A stretch of 45,168 bases of DNA from Alphaproteobacteria bacterium CG_4_10_14_0_8_um_filter_37_21 (GCA_002791835.1 PFNE01000049.1:232-45399); one strand, 5' to 3'; shown: positions 24,812 to 33,937, counted from the stretch's first letter. Translations and numbers: made by a program. Notes: generated by a model not told the origin, from the sequence alone.

Positions 24812-25720
24812 TTACTTTGCAAGTGGATGATGGGTATTTACAAGTGTCGTTATGTGATCAGGTGAAACATGGGTGTATATTTGTGTTGTTGATATATCGC
24901 TATGACCTAAAAATTTTTGAATTGTAAATAAATTAGCACCATTTTTTAAAAGGTGGGTTGCAAAGGAATGTCGTACAATATGCGGCGATATCAATAAAGG
25001 ATCAAACCCTATTTTTAAAGCCAGTTTTTTTAGATTTTTTGCAAAACCTTGGCGTGTTAAAAAACCTGATTTTGCTGTTGATGGAAAAAGATACGGAGGT
25101 TGATTTTTACGTGATAGCGAAACACTGCGGGCGGTTAAATAATTCAAAATACTTTTAACGGCCCCTTTGTGTAGGGGGACTAAACGTTCTTTTTCACCTT
25201 TACCGTTAATCAATAAAAAGTTTTGAAGTGTTTTCGTTTTCGGCTCAAGTGTAAGGGCAGACAAAGGAAGCGAGATTAATTCAGATACACGCATGCCTGT
25301 GGCATATAAAATTTCTAGCATGCAAGTTAAACGGATGCCATCTAACGTTGTGTCTTGATAGCTGCCCTGAATCAATGTATCTATTTGTTCAATTGTTAAA
25401 ACCTTAGGAATTTGCCGGGATGCTTTGGGCTGTTTTAAATGCAAAGTCGGGCTGACTTCTAAATAGCCATCACTTACTAAAAAATTAAAGAATTGTTTTA
25501 TACTAGATATTAAACGCGCAATTGATGTTGCAGAAATTTTTGTATGTTTAACGGTAATATAATGATCTAAGTCTTTAGCACTGCACTGTAAAAATGAATT
25601 TTTATAAAACATTGAAAACTGTGACAAATCACGCTTATAAGATTCTACGGTATTTTTAGATGCATTACGTTCTGCAATAATCATGTCTAAAAATAAATCA
25701 ATAAGCACGTCATTGGTCAC
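24812..25720 (-). CDS. xerD: Tyrosine recombinase XerD
   Basis: XerC/XerD recombinases resolve chromosome dimers at dif during division. The 302-residue product has an N-terminal SAM-like core-binding domain and the catalytic residues R144 (ATGMRVSELISL), K174 (INGKGEKERLVPL), H247 and R250 (PHIVRHSFATHLL), H273 (LGHSDISTTQ) and nucleophile Y282. XerD is preferred over XerC from overall resemblance; a plain phage integrase is less likely given the standard length and the overlap with cckA (4 bp, ATGA), which suggests co-transcription. Confidence 0.88.
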   Translation of the reverse strand: MTNDVLIDLFLDMIIAERNASKNTVESYKRDLSQFSMFYKNSFLQCSAKDLDHYITVKHTKISATSIARLISSIKQFFNFLVSDGYLEVSPTLHLKQPKASRQIPKVLTIEQIDTLIQGSYQDTTLDGIRLTCMLEILYATGMRVSELISLPLSALTLEPKTKTLQNFLLINGKGEKERLVPLHKGAVKSILNYLTARSVSLSRKNQPPYLFPSTAKSGFLTRQGFAKNLKKLALKIGFDPLLISPHIVRHSFATHLLKNGANLFTIQKFLGHSDISTTQIYTHVSPDHITTLVNTHHPLAK

Positions 25721-28134
25721 GACTGAATAACATCTTTTACTTTACTGGCTAGATCTTTTAATGAAAAGGGTTTTGGTAAAAAGTGTATCTGTTCACTGCT
25801 ATCTAGATCTTGCCTAAATGTATCTTCTGCGTAGCCTGAAATAAAAATTGTCTTTGTGTTGGGTAGAATATCACGCACTTTTTTATTTAAGGTCGGACCG
25901 TCCATTTTAGGCATCACAACATCGGTAATTAAAACATCAAATTTTTGTCCTGCTTGTATTAACTTTAAAGCACTTTCACCATTTTCAGCCTCTACCACTT
26001 CATAACCCTTTTCACGCAGTGCACGGGCGCAAAACATGCGAACAGAATCTTCGTCTTCCACAAGCATTAAAGATCCACCGCCTAAAAGGTCCACCGGCTT
26101 TGCAGCTTTTTTTTCAACAGTTTGTTTCTGCTCATCTTTAAATTCTGGGAAATACAGCATAAAGGTTGTGCCTTGGCCAACGATACTATTTACATCAACA
26201 AAGCCTTGGCTTTGCTCTATAATGCCGTAAACAGTTGATAGCCCAAGACCGGTTCCTTCGCCCACTTCTTTTGTTGAAAAGAAGGGCTCAAAAATACGTT
26301 CTAACATATCTTCAGGAATACCAGATCCTGTGTCTTGGATTTCAATCACAACATATTCACCCTTTGGCATCACACTGTGGCCAATACGTTTTTGCTTTGC
26401 GCATGAATGATTATAAGTTTTGATTGAAATAGAACCCCGACCTTCGCCGATGGCATCGCGGGCGTTGACAACCATATTGACAATGACTTGTTCAATTTGT
26501 GAAATGTCTGCGCGAATTGTATGTAGGCCGCGCCCATGATTGATGTCAAAATCAATATTAACACCAATTAAGCGGCGTAATAGGGCGGATAATTCTGATA
26601 GAATTTCAGTTACTTTAATCACTTTAGGCTGTAATGATTGCTGACGAGAAAACGCTAATAATTGGCGCACTAAGTTTGAAGCACGCTCTGCATTTTGTTT
26701 GATTTGGATGACGTCTTTATAGGAAGAATCATTTGGAAGGTGGCGTTGTAGTAATAAGTCACAATACCCAATCATGGCTGTTAGTAGGTTATTAAAATCA
26801 TGTGCTATGCCACCCGCTAATTGCCCAACGGCCTGCATTTTTTGTGATTGTGTAAATTGTTCTTTTAAGCGCGCCTGTTCAGAAATATCAATAAATTGGA
26901 TATAGAATTTAGGTTTACTTTTTGCATTTAAATGGTCTTCTATGACACTAATATGGGCGGTTGCATGATATTTTTTATCCTTGAAAATGACTTCTAAAAG
27001 GGAAGAATCTTCTTTTGTTCTTAGTAAATTATCTAATGCATTTTGAAAACCTGCTTTTTGTGTACTTTCTAAAAAGTCATAAAAAGAAGACCCAACAGGT
27101 TGGACATTTGTATCAATAATCACAGAATCCACAATGACCGAGCCAAATGCTGGGTTGACATTGACGATATTTCCAGATGGTTCCAGAACAACTGCAGGTA
27201 TTTTGGATTTGCAGAAGCTAGATTCACTCATGAAATCGCCTCCTTTTGAATTGGTTGTCATAATACCGTCATCAAGTCGGCATAATATACCAGCCTTAGA
27301 TTTTTTCCCATGATTGCTTGGTGGAAAGTATAGCGCTTTAATGGATTTATGTTCGTTAATTTGAAGTGTAATGGTGCGCGTTCGCTCATCTCCTTCTATT
27401 GCACTAAAGTCAGGTATGAAATTTTTTATTCTGCTTCCGATAATATCGTCCTTATCTTTTTGCAGCCAGCTAGCCAGTGTTTGGTTTGCGGCAACAAAAT
27501 GTTGGGTTTTGTTAGCATAGAAAAAAGCAAAAGGAGCATTATCTAAAAACATTTCTAGTTGCTGATGATTTTCTTTTGCTTTTTGCACCCCGCCTAAATA
27601 GCGGGTTAAATCCACAATAGAAATTAAAATCATGTTTTGACCGCGAACATGGGTTGGGTTAACGGCGTGTATACGTACTAACCACCTGTTTTCTTGCTGC
27701 CCTAATCCGTCGCCCCCACCGGATAATATAACCTCACCCGATAAATGTTCATCAACCCATTTTTTAAAACGATGCTTTTCAGGTGATGACTTAACTTTTA
27801 AAAGAAATTTTCTTAAAAATTCTTTTTGATGTGGGTATAAATGTGGATGTGTTGTAAAAACAGTACGGCCTTGTTCATCAAAAACAATGGCCTCCTCAAC
27901 TTCAGATAATGTCGCTGCAAAAACATGGTGCAGGCGAATTTGTTCATTCAAGCGGTGTTGCTGCCTATCTACTTTAAATAAATATGCAACAATTAAAAAT
28001 GAAACAAGTGTAATAATAATCAGGCTTACCCATTGTAGGGGATGCGTTGTGGAATACAGTAAATAGGCAAGGCCAACACCCCAAAATAACATTAAAATTC
28101 CAAAAATAGCCGTTTGGGAAGTCTTTGACATCAT
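25717..28134 (-). CDS. cckA: Hybrid histidine kinase CckA
   Basis: CckA is the membrane kinase that, through ChpT, phosphorylates CtrA and CpdR to control the alphaproteobacterial cell cycle. The 805 residues have two membrane helices (about 10-28 and 35-53), PAS-like domains (about 190-290 and 305-420), the DHp helix with H445 in GGIAHDFNNLLTAMIGYCDL, an HATPase domain with NARDAI, DTGSGI and GTGLGL, and a C-terminal receiver with D738 (LITDVVMPKMDG) and K788. The DHp sequence and the domain order match CckA rather than a generic sensor. xerD is the next gene and overlaps by 4 bp. Confidence 0.93.
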   Translation of the reverse strand: MMSKTSQTAIFGILMLFWGVGLAYLLYSTTHPLQWVSLIIITLVSFLIVAYLFKVDRQQHRLNEQIRLHHVFAATLSEVEEAIVFDEQGRTVFTTHPHLYPHQKEFLRKFLLKVKSSPEKHRFKKWVDEHLSGEVILSGGGDGLGQQENRWLVRIHAVNPTHVRGQNMILISIVDLTRYLGGVQKAKENHQQLEMFLDNAPFAFFYANKTQHFVAANQTLASWLQKDKDDIIGSRIKNFIPDFSAIEGDERTRTITLQINEHKSIKALYFPPSNHGKKSKAGILCRLDDGIMTTNSKGGDFMSESSFCKSKIPAVVLEPSGNIVNVNPAFGSVIVDSVIIDTNVQPVGSSFYDFLESTQKAGFQNALDNLLRTKEDSSLLEVIFKDKKYHATAHISVIEDHLNAKSKPKFYIQFIDISEQARLKEQFTQSQKMQAVGQLAGGIAHDFNNLLTAMIGYCDLLLQRHLPNDSSYKDVIQIKQNAERASNLVRQLLAFSRQQSLQPKVIKVTEILSELSALLRRLIGVNIDFDINHGRGLHTIRADISQIEQVIVNMVVNARDAIGEGRGSISIKTYNHSCAKQKRIGHSVMPKGEYVVIEIQDTGSGIPEDMLERIFEPFFSTKEVGEGTGLGLSTVYGIIEQSQGFVDVNSIVGQGTTFMLYFPEFKDEQKQTVEKKAAKPVDLLGGGSLMLVEDEDSVRMFCARALREKGYEVVEAENGESALKLIQAGQKFDVLITDVVMPKMDGPTLNKKVRDILPNTKTIFISGYAEDTFRQDLDSSEQIHFLPKPFSLKDLASKVKDVIQS

Positions 28135-28368
28135 ACAATCTCTTCATATCGTTATGTTTATGATATCACGATATATAATGTTCTGAAATGGAACGTGTGC
28201 GTCAAACGTGTAAATTGGCAAATTATATATACCAAGTTCAGATTTCAAAATGGAGATGATTTTGGTCATGCAGCAATTGTCTGAAAACAAAACTTTGCCA
28301 TTTAAGTTAAGTATACTTTTATGGCAATAGTTTTTATATTGGATGCTATCAAAATTTAAAAATGATTT

Positions 28369-29667
28369 TTATATGGCTGTTATTGCGTCAGTGGTATCAT
28401 CCGTTTTTTGTGTTTGATAATGGAGTTTGATTTTGGGGTATAGGTAACCCAAAACCATAAGCCATAATGCACCGCAGGCGCTTAAATACATAGCTGGTAT
28501 ATAAAGGTTAGAAAAGGTGCTTAAAAGGTAGGTTAGCAATGGTGGCGTTGTTGCTGCTGTCAAAGACAAGCCCACTGTAAAACCAATTGATATGCCCGTA
28601 TAACGATTTGTTGCAGGAAAAAGTGTTTGTAAAAAGTAGTGAGTAGGCCCGTAACTGCTTGCAGCAATGACACCAAATAAAATCTGACCCATGATAATAG
28701 AAAAGCCGCTATTTACTTGAAGCAGTGCAAAAACTAAAAAGGGTGCAAATAAAGATAGGCGACCAGAAAATTTAAGCGCTTGAAGTGGTGATATTTTATC
28801 ACTAAACGCGCCAAAAATAGGGCAAAACAACATATAGGCCGAATAGCCGAAAATGTTGTAAAAAATACTTTTTGATAGCGTTAAGCCAATATATTGGCTG
28901 AGATATATATTTAAAAAGACAACGAGTGTGTAGGCCAACACCCCCATATATAAACCAAGTGCTATAGATAATAAAAAACTTTGTTTATTGTGACGCCATA
29001 CTGTTACAAGTGGTGCAGATGTTGCTTTACTTTGTACTTTAACAAAATCAAGCGTTTCTGCTGTATTTTTTCTGATAATATAGCCCACAATACTAGCAAC
29101 GGCACCAAAGGAAAATGATATGCGCCATGCCCAACTTGGCATAAAGTCTTGCGTCATGATAAAACCCATAAACATAGCGAGTAATGCACCAACACCTGAT
29201 GAACCCGCAATAATGCCGCCAATAAAACCAGGTTTTGTTTTTAGGTGTTCTAATGTGAAAATGGCAACACCATTACATTCGCCACCTGTGCACAGCCCTT
29301 GTGACATGCGACACAGTATTAATATAACTGGTGCAAGTATGCCAATACTTTCATAACTTGGTAAAATGCTTATAATAAAAGTTGGAATACCCATTAGAAC
29401 GATAGACCAGGTAAGCGCAACTTTTCTTCCAAATTTATCGCCAACATAGCCAAAGACAAAAGCACCTAATGGCCGCGTCCAAAAGGCCGCTGAAAAAGCG
29501 AAAAATCCCCATAAAATACTTGTTGTTGTATCTGTTACATAAAAAAACTCGCGCGCTAAAATTGAAATGAAGATGCCGCATAATGTGAAATCATAGTATT
29601 CTAGGGCGTTTCCGATAATGCTTGAAGATAAAATTTTTCGTTTTAATGCCTGGCTTGAAATGTTCAT
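28369..29667 (-). CDS. MFS transporter, metabolite:H+ symporter (ProP-like) type
   Basis: A 432-residue membrane protein with about 12 predicted helices. The MFS signature is in the first cytoplasmic loop (FGYVGDKFGRKVALTWSIVL). The GGECNGVAIFTLEH segment after RMSQGLC and the AFWTRPLGAFVFGY segment are typical of the metabolite:H+ symporter subfamily (ProP, KgtP, ShiA). The substrate cannot be deduced, but proline/betaine or dicarboxylates are usual. AAAAGGTAG lies before the ATG on the minus strand. Such transporters are numerous in intracellular alphaproteobacteria. Confidence 0.88.
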   Translation of the reverse strand: MNISSQALKRKILSSSIIGNALEYYDFTLCGIFISILAREFFYVTDTTTSILWGFFAFSAAFWTRPLGAFVFGYVGDKFGRKVALTWSIVLMGIPTFIISILPSYESIGILAPVILILCRMSQGLCTGGECNGVAIFTLEHLKTKPGFIGGIIAGSSGVGALLAMFMGFIMTQDFMPSWAWRISFSFGAVASIVGYIIRKNTAETLDFVKVQSKATSAPLVTVWRHNKQSFLLSIALGLYMGVLAYTLVVFLNIYLSQYIGLTLSKSIFYNIFGYSAYMLFCPIFGAFSDKISPLQALKFSGRLSLFAPFLVFALLQVNSGFSIIMGQILFGVIAASSYGPTHYFLQTLFPATNRYTGISIGFTVGLSLTAATTPPLLTYLLSTFSNLYIPAMYLSACGALWLMVLGYLYPKIKLHYQTQKTDDTTDAITAI

Positions 29668-30063
29668 AATCTACCTTTTACAAAATAATTTTTATGTCTT
29701 TTTAAGTTTTAACATATTTATAAAAAGATCGCCACTACCCGGGTGTTTGTCTTTCTGACTCTATATAATCTGCGTTTATCGATATCTTTATTCTTCAAAA
29801 ACTGCTGCAAAAAACTGCTGATTTAAAAATAATTTTAGTGCCACCACGATATTTATACGCAATCATTTAAATCATTTCTATAAATAACAGCTTATATGCC
29901 CTGTACGCGAGCGCATAAAAAAAACTATTTTGATGTTCTTCATCATCTATCCACGCCTTTTTGTTTTAACCTTTGTAACAATTGATGGTGCCAAATTTTT
30001 GTTATGAATCTACCCTAATTTTACTTATACTAGGTAAAGACATTATAAAACATAGTATATTAC
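29668..30063. other. Divergent intergenic region between the MHS transporter and the adenosyltransferase gene
   Basis: 396 bases without a gene. No cobalamin riboswitch was recognised upstream of the adenosyltransferase gene. A likely promoter for that gene is TTTACT (30021-30026) with TTATAA about 17 bp later, ending close to the start codon and leaving a short leader. Confidence 0.35.
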
Positions 30064-30654
30064 ATGGTTCAATTAACACGCATTTACACAAAATCTGGGG
30101 ATGAAGGAACAACGTCGTTAGGGAACGGCAAACGTGTTTTAAAATCGTCCTTACGCATTAATGCCATAGGTACAGTGGATGAAGCAAATTCCTTTCTAGG
30201 TGTTGCTTTGATGCATATTAAAGATGAAGATATTCAGGCACTAATTTTGAAAATGCAAAATGACTTGTTCGATGTTGGTGCAGATTTATGTTTACCAGAA
30301 ACAGCAGAAAAAATTGATTATAAACCTCTGCGTGTGACACAAAAGCAAGTGAACAATTTAGAGGAAAAAATAGACTTTTATAATGCTAGATTAGCACCCT
30401 TAAAGTCTTTCATTTTACCAGGTGGTTGTGATGCTGCAGCGTACATGCACTTATGTAGAACAGTTGTTAGGCGCGCGGAACGTTATGTGTGCGCTATTGT
30501 GGAGGAAGAAGGTGAAAAAAAATGTGTATCACAACTTGTTGTTCATTATTTAAACAGGCTATCTGACTTGTTGTTTGTTCTTGCGCGCATTTTAAACAAT
30601 GACGGTAAAAATGATGTGCTATGGATTCCAGGCGGCGGCGTGGCAAAACCATAA
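30064..30654 (+). CDS. Cob(I)yrinic acid a,c-diamide adenosyltransferase (PduO type)
   Basis: The enzyme attaches the adenosyl group to cob(I)alamin, making coenzyme B12. The 196-residue product carries the PduO-type ATP-binding N-terminus (IYTKSGDEGTTSLGNGKRVL), the INAIGTVDEANSFLGV motif, and the active-site helix CRTVVRRAERYV with YLNRLSDLLFVLARILN. It is a homologue of human MMAB. No B12 biosynthesis genes are nearby, so a salvage role is likely. The start codon lies only a short distance from the likely promoter. Confidence 0.95.
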   Translation: MVQLTRIYTKSGDEGTTSLGNGKRVLKSSLRINAIGTVDEANSFLGVALMHIKDEDIQALILKMQNDLFDVGADLCLPETAEKIDYKPLRVTQKQVNNLEEKIDFYNARLAPLKSFILPGGCDAAAYMHLCRTVVRRAERYVCAIVEEEGEKKCVSQLVVHYLNRLSDLLFVLARILNNDGKNDVLWIPGGGVAKP

Positions 30655-30748
30655 TGAACATGCTGCAAAACAGAAGTAGCCATATTCTTGACTTTTAAAT
30701 GCAGAACGCGAGAGAATGTATATATTCTAAAATAAGATACAAAAAGCA

Positions 30749-31549
30749 ATGAAATATTGGATCGTCGATGTCTTTTCAAGTAAGCCATTTTCTGGTAGTA
30801 GTGCGTGCGTTTTTTTAACGAATAAACCACTAAAAAAAACAACGCAGGAAAGACTTAGTTTGGAAGTTAATCAAACAGAAACTGCATTTATTTCTAAAGA
30901 AATTGATAGTAAAGGCCATTATAGTATTCAGTTTTTTTCACCACATAGTGAGTTGAAAAAACCAGGTCATTCCTTGCTTGCAGCCGCTTATGTTTTATGG
31001 GAAGAGCTTGATCATCCTAAAAAAAATCCTATTTATTTTGAATTTTTTGGTGAAATTTTTAAAGTAACGCAAGAAAAAGATGTGATGATGATTACCTTGA
31101 AACGTTCACACGTATCGCCAACGTCTATACCTGATAGGCTAGCAAAAGCACTTGGTGTGTCACCTGTGTGTATATATGACTGTAAAGGCGGCATTATTAT
31201 TGAATTGCATTCAGAAGATGAATTAAGAGCACTACAACCTGATTTTGCAAAACTTTTAACGATTGAGATTGATCGTATTATCGTAACATCTGAAAGCAAC
31301 ACAGGACGGTTTGATTATGTGACGCGTGTTTTTACGCCAAGGTTGGAAAATAATGAAGCTTCGGCAAGTCTGCACACACATTGTGATTTAGCGGATTTTT
31401 GGTCACAACAATTAGAAAAAAATAGTTTTTGGGCAGCGCAAGCCGGTCAAAAATTTGGTAAATTATCTATTTCATTAGATGAAGATACAACCACAATTTC
31501 AGGCAAGGCTATTACTGTGGCAACTGGCGAATTTAAAGAATTGCCATAG
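30749..31549 (+). CDS. PhzF family isomerase-like protein
   Basis: PhzF-fold proteins are isomerases or epimerases of two similar domains; only some act in phenazine synthesis. The 266-residue product starts with YWIVDVFSSKPFSGSSACVF, has the conserved catalytic glutamate in NQTETAF (E44), the PGHSLLAAAYVLW motif and, in the second domain, FTPRLENNEASASLHTHCDL before LADFWSQQL. Some second-domain residues (usually DPVTGSAH) are altered, so the substrate is uncertain. It precedes a methyltransferase gene by 13 bp. Confidence 0.85.
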   Translation: MKYWIVDVFSSKPFSGSSACVFLTNKPLKKTTQERLSLEVNQTETAFISKEIDSKGHYSIQFFSPHSELKKPGHSLLAAAYVLWEELDHPKKNPIYFEFFGEIFKVTQEKDVMMITLKRSHVSPTSIPDRLAKALGVSPVCIYDCKGGIIIELHSEDELRALQPDFAKLLTIEIDRIIVTSESNTGRFDYVTRVFTPRLENNEASASLHTHCDLADFWSQQLEKNSFWAAQAGQKFGKLSISLDEDTTTISGKAITVATGEFKELP

Positions 31550-31562
31550 AGGTAGGTACAAC

Positions 31563-32294
31563 ATGACCTGCACTGTAAAAAAACTGTGCGATTTTTACAA
31601 AACCCCTTTGGGGGATGTGGTTCAAGTCTACATTAATGATATTGTTAAAAAATTTATTCCTGAAAATACTAAAAACCAGTTTATTTTAGGCATAGGCTAT
31701 GCAACACCTTATTTTACAGAAAAGCTGACGCACAGCAATACAGTGTTATCTTTTACGTTTGATAAGATGGGCGGTATCACGTGGCCTAATACCAGTTGTT
31801 CACACACAGCGATCGTACACGAAGACCATATACCCCTAGCTAATAAATCTGTTGATCGGCTGATTGTTGTGCACGCATTAGAATGCTGCCAAAGTGGTGA
31901 AGGGCTGCTAAAAGAAATAAATCGCATAATTGCCCTTGATGGAGAAGTTCTGATTGTTTTTCCTAATAAAGCGGGGGTATGGAGTCATACATCGCATTCA
32001 CCCTTTGCACATGGCAAACATTATACCATGTCACAGTTACATGATATGTTGTTAAAAAGCGGTTTGCACGTTGAATCAGAAGAACGTTTTTTATATTTCC
32101 CCCCAACCCAGTCATTGTATACACAGTCATTTTTTGCACCTGTTGAAATGATGGGATCTTATTTTTTGCCCTACTTCTCGGGCTTAAATGCGATTACTGC
32201 AAAAAAACGGACGATTATTACCCCTAATCAACCTGCGCCACAAAGACCAGTTGCAAAAAAAGGGGTGTTAAAAGCTAATGGACAATCAACGTAA
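31563..32294 (+). CDS. Class I SAM-dependent methyltransferase-like protein
   Basis: A 243-residue protein. The start at 31563 is chosen because GAGGTAGG lies 6 nt upstream. Features of the methyltransferase fold are ILGIGYATPYF (motif I region, divergent from GxGxG), PLANKSVDRLIVVHALECC (motif IV-like), LLKEINRIIALDGEVLIVFP (motif VI) and the YTMSQLHDMLLKSGL C-terminal part. It resembles the methyltransferases that sit beside the glyoxalase II gene in many alphaproteobacteria. The target is unknown. It overlaps sdhE by 17 bp. Confidence 0.75.
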   Translation: MTCTVKKLCDFYKTPLGDVVQVYINDIVKKFIPENTKNQFILGIGYATPYFTEKLTHSNTVLSFTFDKMGGITWPNTSCSHTAIVHEDHIPLANKSVDRLIVVHALECCQSGEGLLKEINRIIALDGEVLIVFPNKAGVWSHTSHSPFAHGKHYTMSQLHDMLLKSGLHVESEERFLYFPPTQSLYTQSFFAPVEMMGSYFLPYFSGLNAITAKKRTIITPNQPAPQRPVAKKGVLKANGQST

Positions 32295-32538
32295 GCGTCT
32301 CCGCTATCAAAGCTGGCATCGGGGCACAAAAGAGCTAGATTTTTTGTTAGGGAAATTTTTTGACGCACAAGAAGCACGATTCAGTTCAAAAGACTTAACT
32401 TTATATCAACAGCTTTTAGAAGAAGACGATTATGATCTATATCAATGGCTAACGATAAATGCCAGCGCATTTCCAAAACACTACGATTGCTTAATAAAGC
32501 GTATTCAAATATTTCATCAACATAAGGCCATGTCTTAA
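32278..32538 (+). CDS. sdhE: Succinate dehydrogenase assembly factor SdhE
   Basis: SdhE promotes covalent FAD attachment to the SdhA flavoprotein. The 86-residue length and the motif RYQSWHRGTKELDFLLGKFF, containing the RGxxE signature that binds the flavoprotein, match the family. LLEEDDYDLYQWL is the second conserved segment. It overlaps the end of the methyltransferase gene by 17 bp, so the two are translationally coupled. Confidence 0.95.
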   Translation: MDNQRKRLRYQSWHRGTKELDFLLGKFFDAQEARFSSKDLTLYQQLLEEDDYDLYQWLTINASAFPKHYDCLIKRIQIFHQHKAMS

Positions 32539-32881
32539 TTTTTTTTGGCTCTGTTTCAACATAACGTTATCTATACAATGCGTTTAAAAATAGCGATCTA
32601 TATGGATAAAATAGAAAGTACATGTCTTTATTATTCTTACAGTTTATTCACTCTTCATGAATAGTCTGTTCAAAAGCAAACCTGATGCTATAAAATTATA
32701 GAGCAGAATAGAAACCGTTTTCTTTTCTTAATGATGCAGTTTGTGGGTTTTTTTTAGCATTATTATAAATATAATTTTTTTTTCGTATAATTTTATTTTG
32801 AAATATATCGCTCTAACCTTAGATTAGCCGAAATTATAATCTGTTTTAGGAACGAAAAAACCAGTTGAATCCCCCCCCCTG

Positions 32882-32897
32882 TTAAGAAAATATTAAC
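32882..32897. promoter_or_regulatory. Candidate CtrA box (TTAA-GAAAATA-TTAAC)
   Basis: An exact match to the TTAA-N7-TTAA CtrA consensus with the trailing C, about 240 bp upstream of the next gene. In AT-rich DNA such matches also occur by chance. Confidence 0.3.
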
Positions 32898-33012
32898 CAC
32901 CCCACCTATATACTTTAATTACTGCATAACTATTTATATGTAGAGGGGGAGATTGATATATTTTTTCATATTCCCTGCTGACCAAGACCTTACCTTGTGG
33001 AGAAGTTTATTA

Positions 33013-33066
33013 ATGTATAAATTGATGCGGTTTTTCCCAACGTTGGGGAATATTTACAGTCTGTAA
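33013..33066 (+). CDS. Possible 17-residue leader peptide
   Basis: An ATG reads MYKLMRFFPTLGNIYSL and stops at 33064-33066. GGAG lies 10 nt upstream, and the reading frame contains the two dyads at 33036-33067. It precedes the frameshifted exported-protein gene by 70 bp. It could be a leader peptide or pure chance; only a short frame and a ribosome-binding site support it. Confidence 0.2.
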   Translation: MYKLMRFFPTLGNIYSL

Positions 33067-33135
33067 AGCATTTAAGCACATTTATGCGCCTTACATAAAA
33101 CGATGGCGTGTAGATAAAACCACGTTTAGACAATC

Positions 33136-33781
33136 ATGTCTGGATGTCATAAAAACAAAATATGGAGATACACTTTTATTTCTAATTCTAAATTAAATTC
33201 TGGTAAATTATTACTTTCAATGGCTTCTGCAGCAGCAATTCTTGTTGTTGGTATGAATTCTTCTTCTGCAGCTGCGACTAACACGTTTGTTTCAATCCAA
33301 AATAATGGCGTGAACAATCCAGCGGTTCCTGCTGCGGCTAATGGAGCGAGTGGATCGGTAGGTTACAGCTGCTGTTGCAGAAACAGTGTCTCAAAGATCA
33401 GTTATAATTGACCAAGAAGCAGGTGCAACAACCATAACTATTGGCTCTCATACAGCAGCTAGTCAACCAATTCATCATGTTGTGTATTATATTACAGGCG
33501 TAAATAAGACTGGAGTTCCTACTTTTGAATTGTCTCAGATTGCCCCTGGAGACATTGTGGATATATTTTGCGCTGCTGGTGGTTCTCAAAAACCAACCTT
33601 AACGGTGACTGCTTTTGCATTCGGTCCAACTTGGACTGAAGCGCAAAAAGAGAAGGTTGAAGGTAAAGTTGCCAAAATAAATTTTTATGGTCCAGATGAA
33701 CCAACTATAACACGTGTTGCAGGCTGTGATTTTGTATATAAATCAGATACTATAGCAAATATAATGGGTCGTCTAAAATAA
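33136..33781 (+). pseudogene. Exported protein of unknown function, split by a one-base frameshift
   Basis: Frame 1 (33136-33411) gives a signal-peptide-like region (KLLLSMASAAAILVVGMNSS, then SAAATNTF) and continues to about GASGSV, where it turns into a nonsense run. Frame 2 carries on without loss from 33362 (VTAAVAETVSQRSVIIDQEA..., ending ANIMGRLK at 33781). Removing one G at 33361 or 33362 would join them into a protein of about 214 residues. The start is unclear: the ATG at 33136 has no ribosome-binding site, whereas GGAGA at 33164 would suit an ATT at 33178. The mature part is beta-rich, with VVYYITGVNKTGVPTFELSQ and a cysteine pair, but no family is recognised. Sequencing error is possible. 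Confidence 0.7.
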
Positions 33782-33800
33782 TTGAGTCGTCTTTACGATC

Positions 33801-33830
33801 AGATCAGCTATAAATTTTTATAGCTGATCT
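33801..33830 (+). terminator. Perfect 14-bp inverted repeat after the split gene, terminator-like
   Basis: AGATCAGCTATAAA (33801-33814) and TTTATAGCTGATCT (33817-33830) are exactly complementary, with only TT between. No T run follows, so it is an atypical terminator or a binding site for a dimeric protein. It starts 20 bp after the stop codon. Confidence 0.45.
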
Positions 33831-33937
33831 TGACAAATTAATGTGACCAAATAAATCATGATTAGATGCTTTTTTTTGATATGAAGCGGATGCATGTTAG
33901 AAAAAAACCATAAAATTTATGCAGTCAAGACCGCGTT

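Larger units (their letters stand above)
32539..33135 (+). other. AT-rich intergenic region with symmetric elements
   Basis: No gene longer than about 20 codons. It holds a poly-C run near 32870-32879, an exact TTAA-N7-TTAAC (CtrA-like) box at 32882-32897, a 12-bp perfect palindrome CCCAACGTTGGG (33036-33047) and a perfect 7-1-7 dyad TTTACAG-T-CTGTAAA (33053-33067). The last two lie inside a 17-codon reading frame at 33013-33066 with GGAG 10 nt upstream. The density of dyads suggests regulation of the gene that follows. Confidence 0.4.

Noticed and set aside
29668-30063. Cobalamin riboswitch before the adenosyltransferase gene
   Set aside because: No B12-box-like sequence was found in the gap, and the leader seems very short.
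31479-31562. Longer start of the methyltransferase inside the PhzF gene
   Set aside because: GAGGTAGG directly before the ATG at 31563 gives a much better start.
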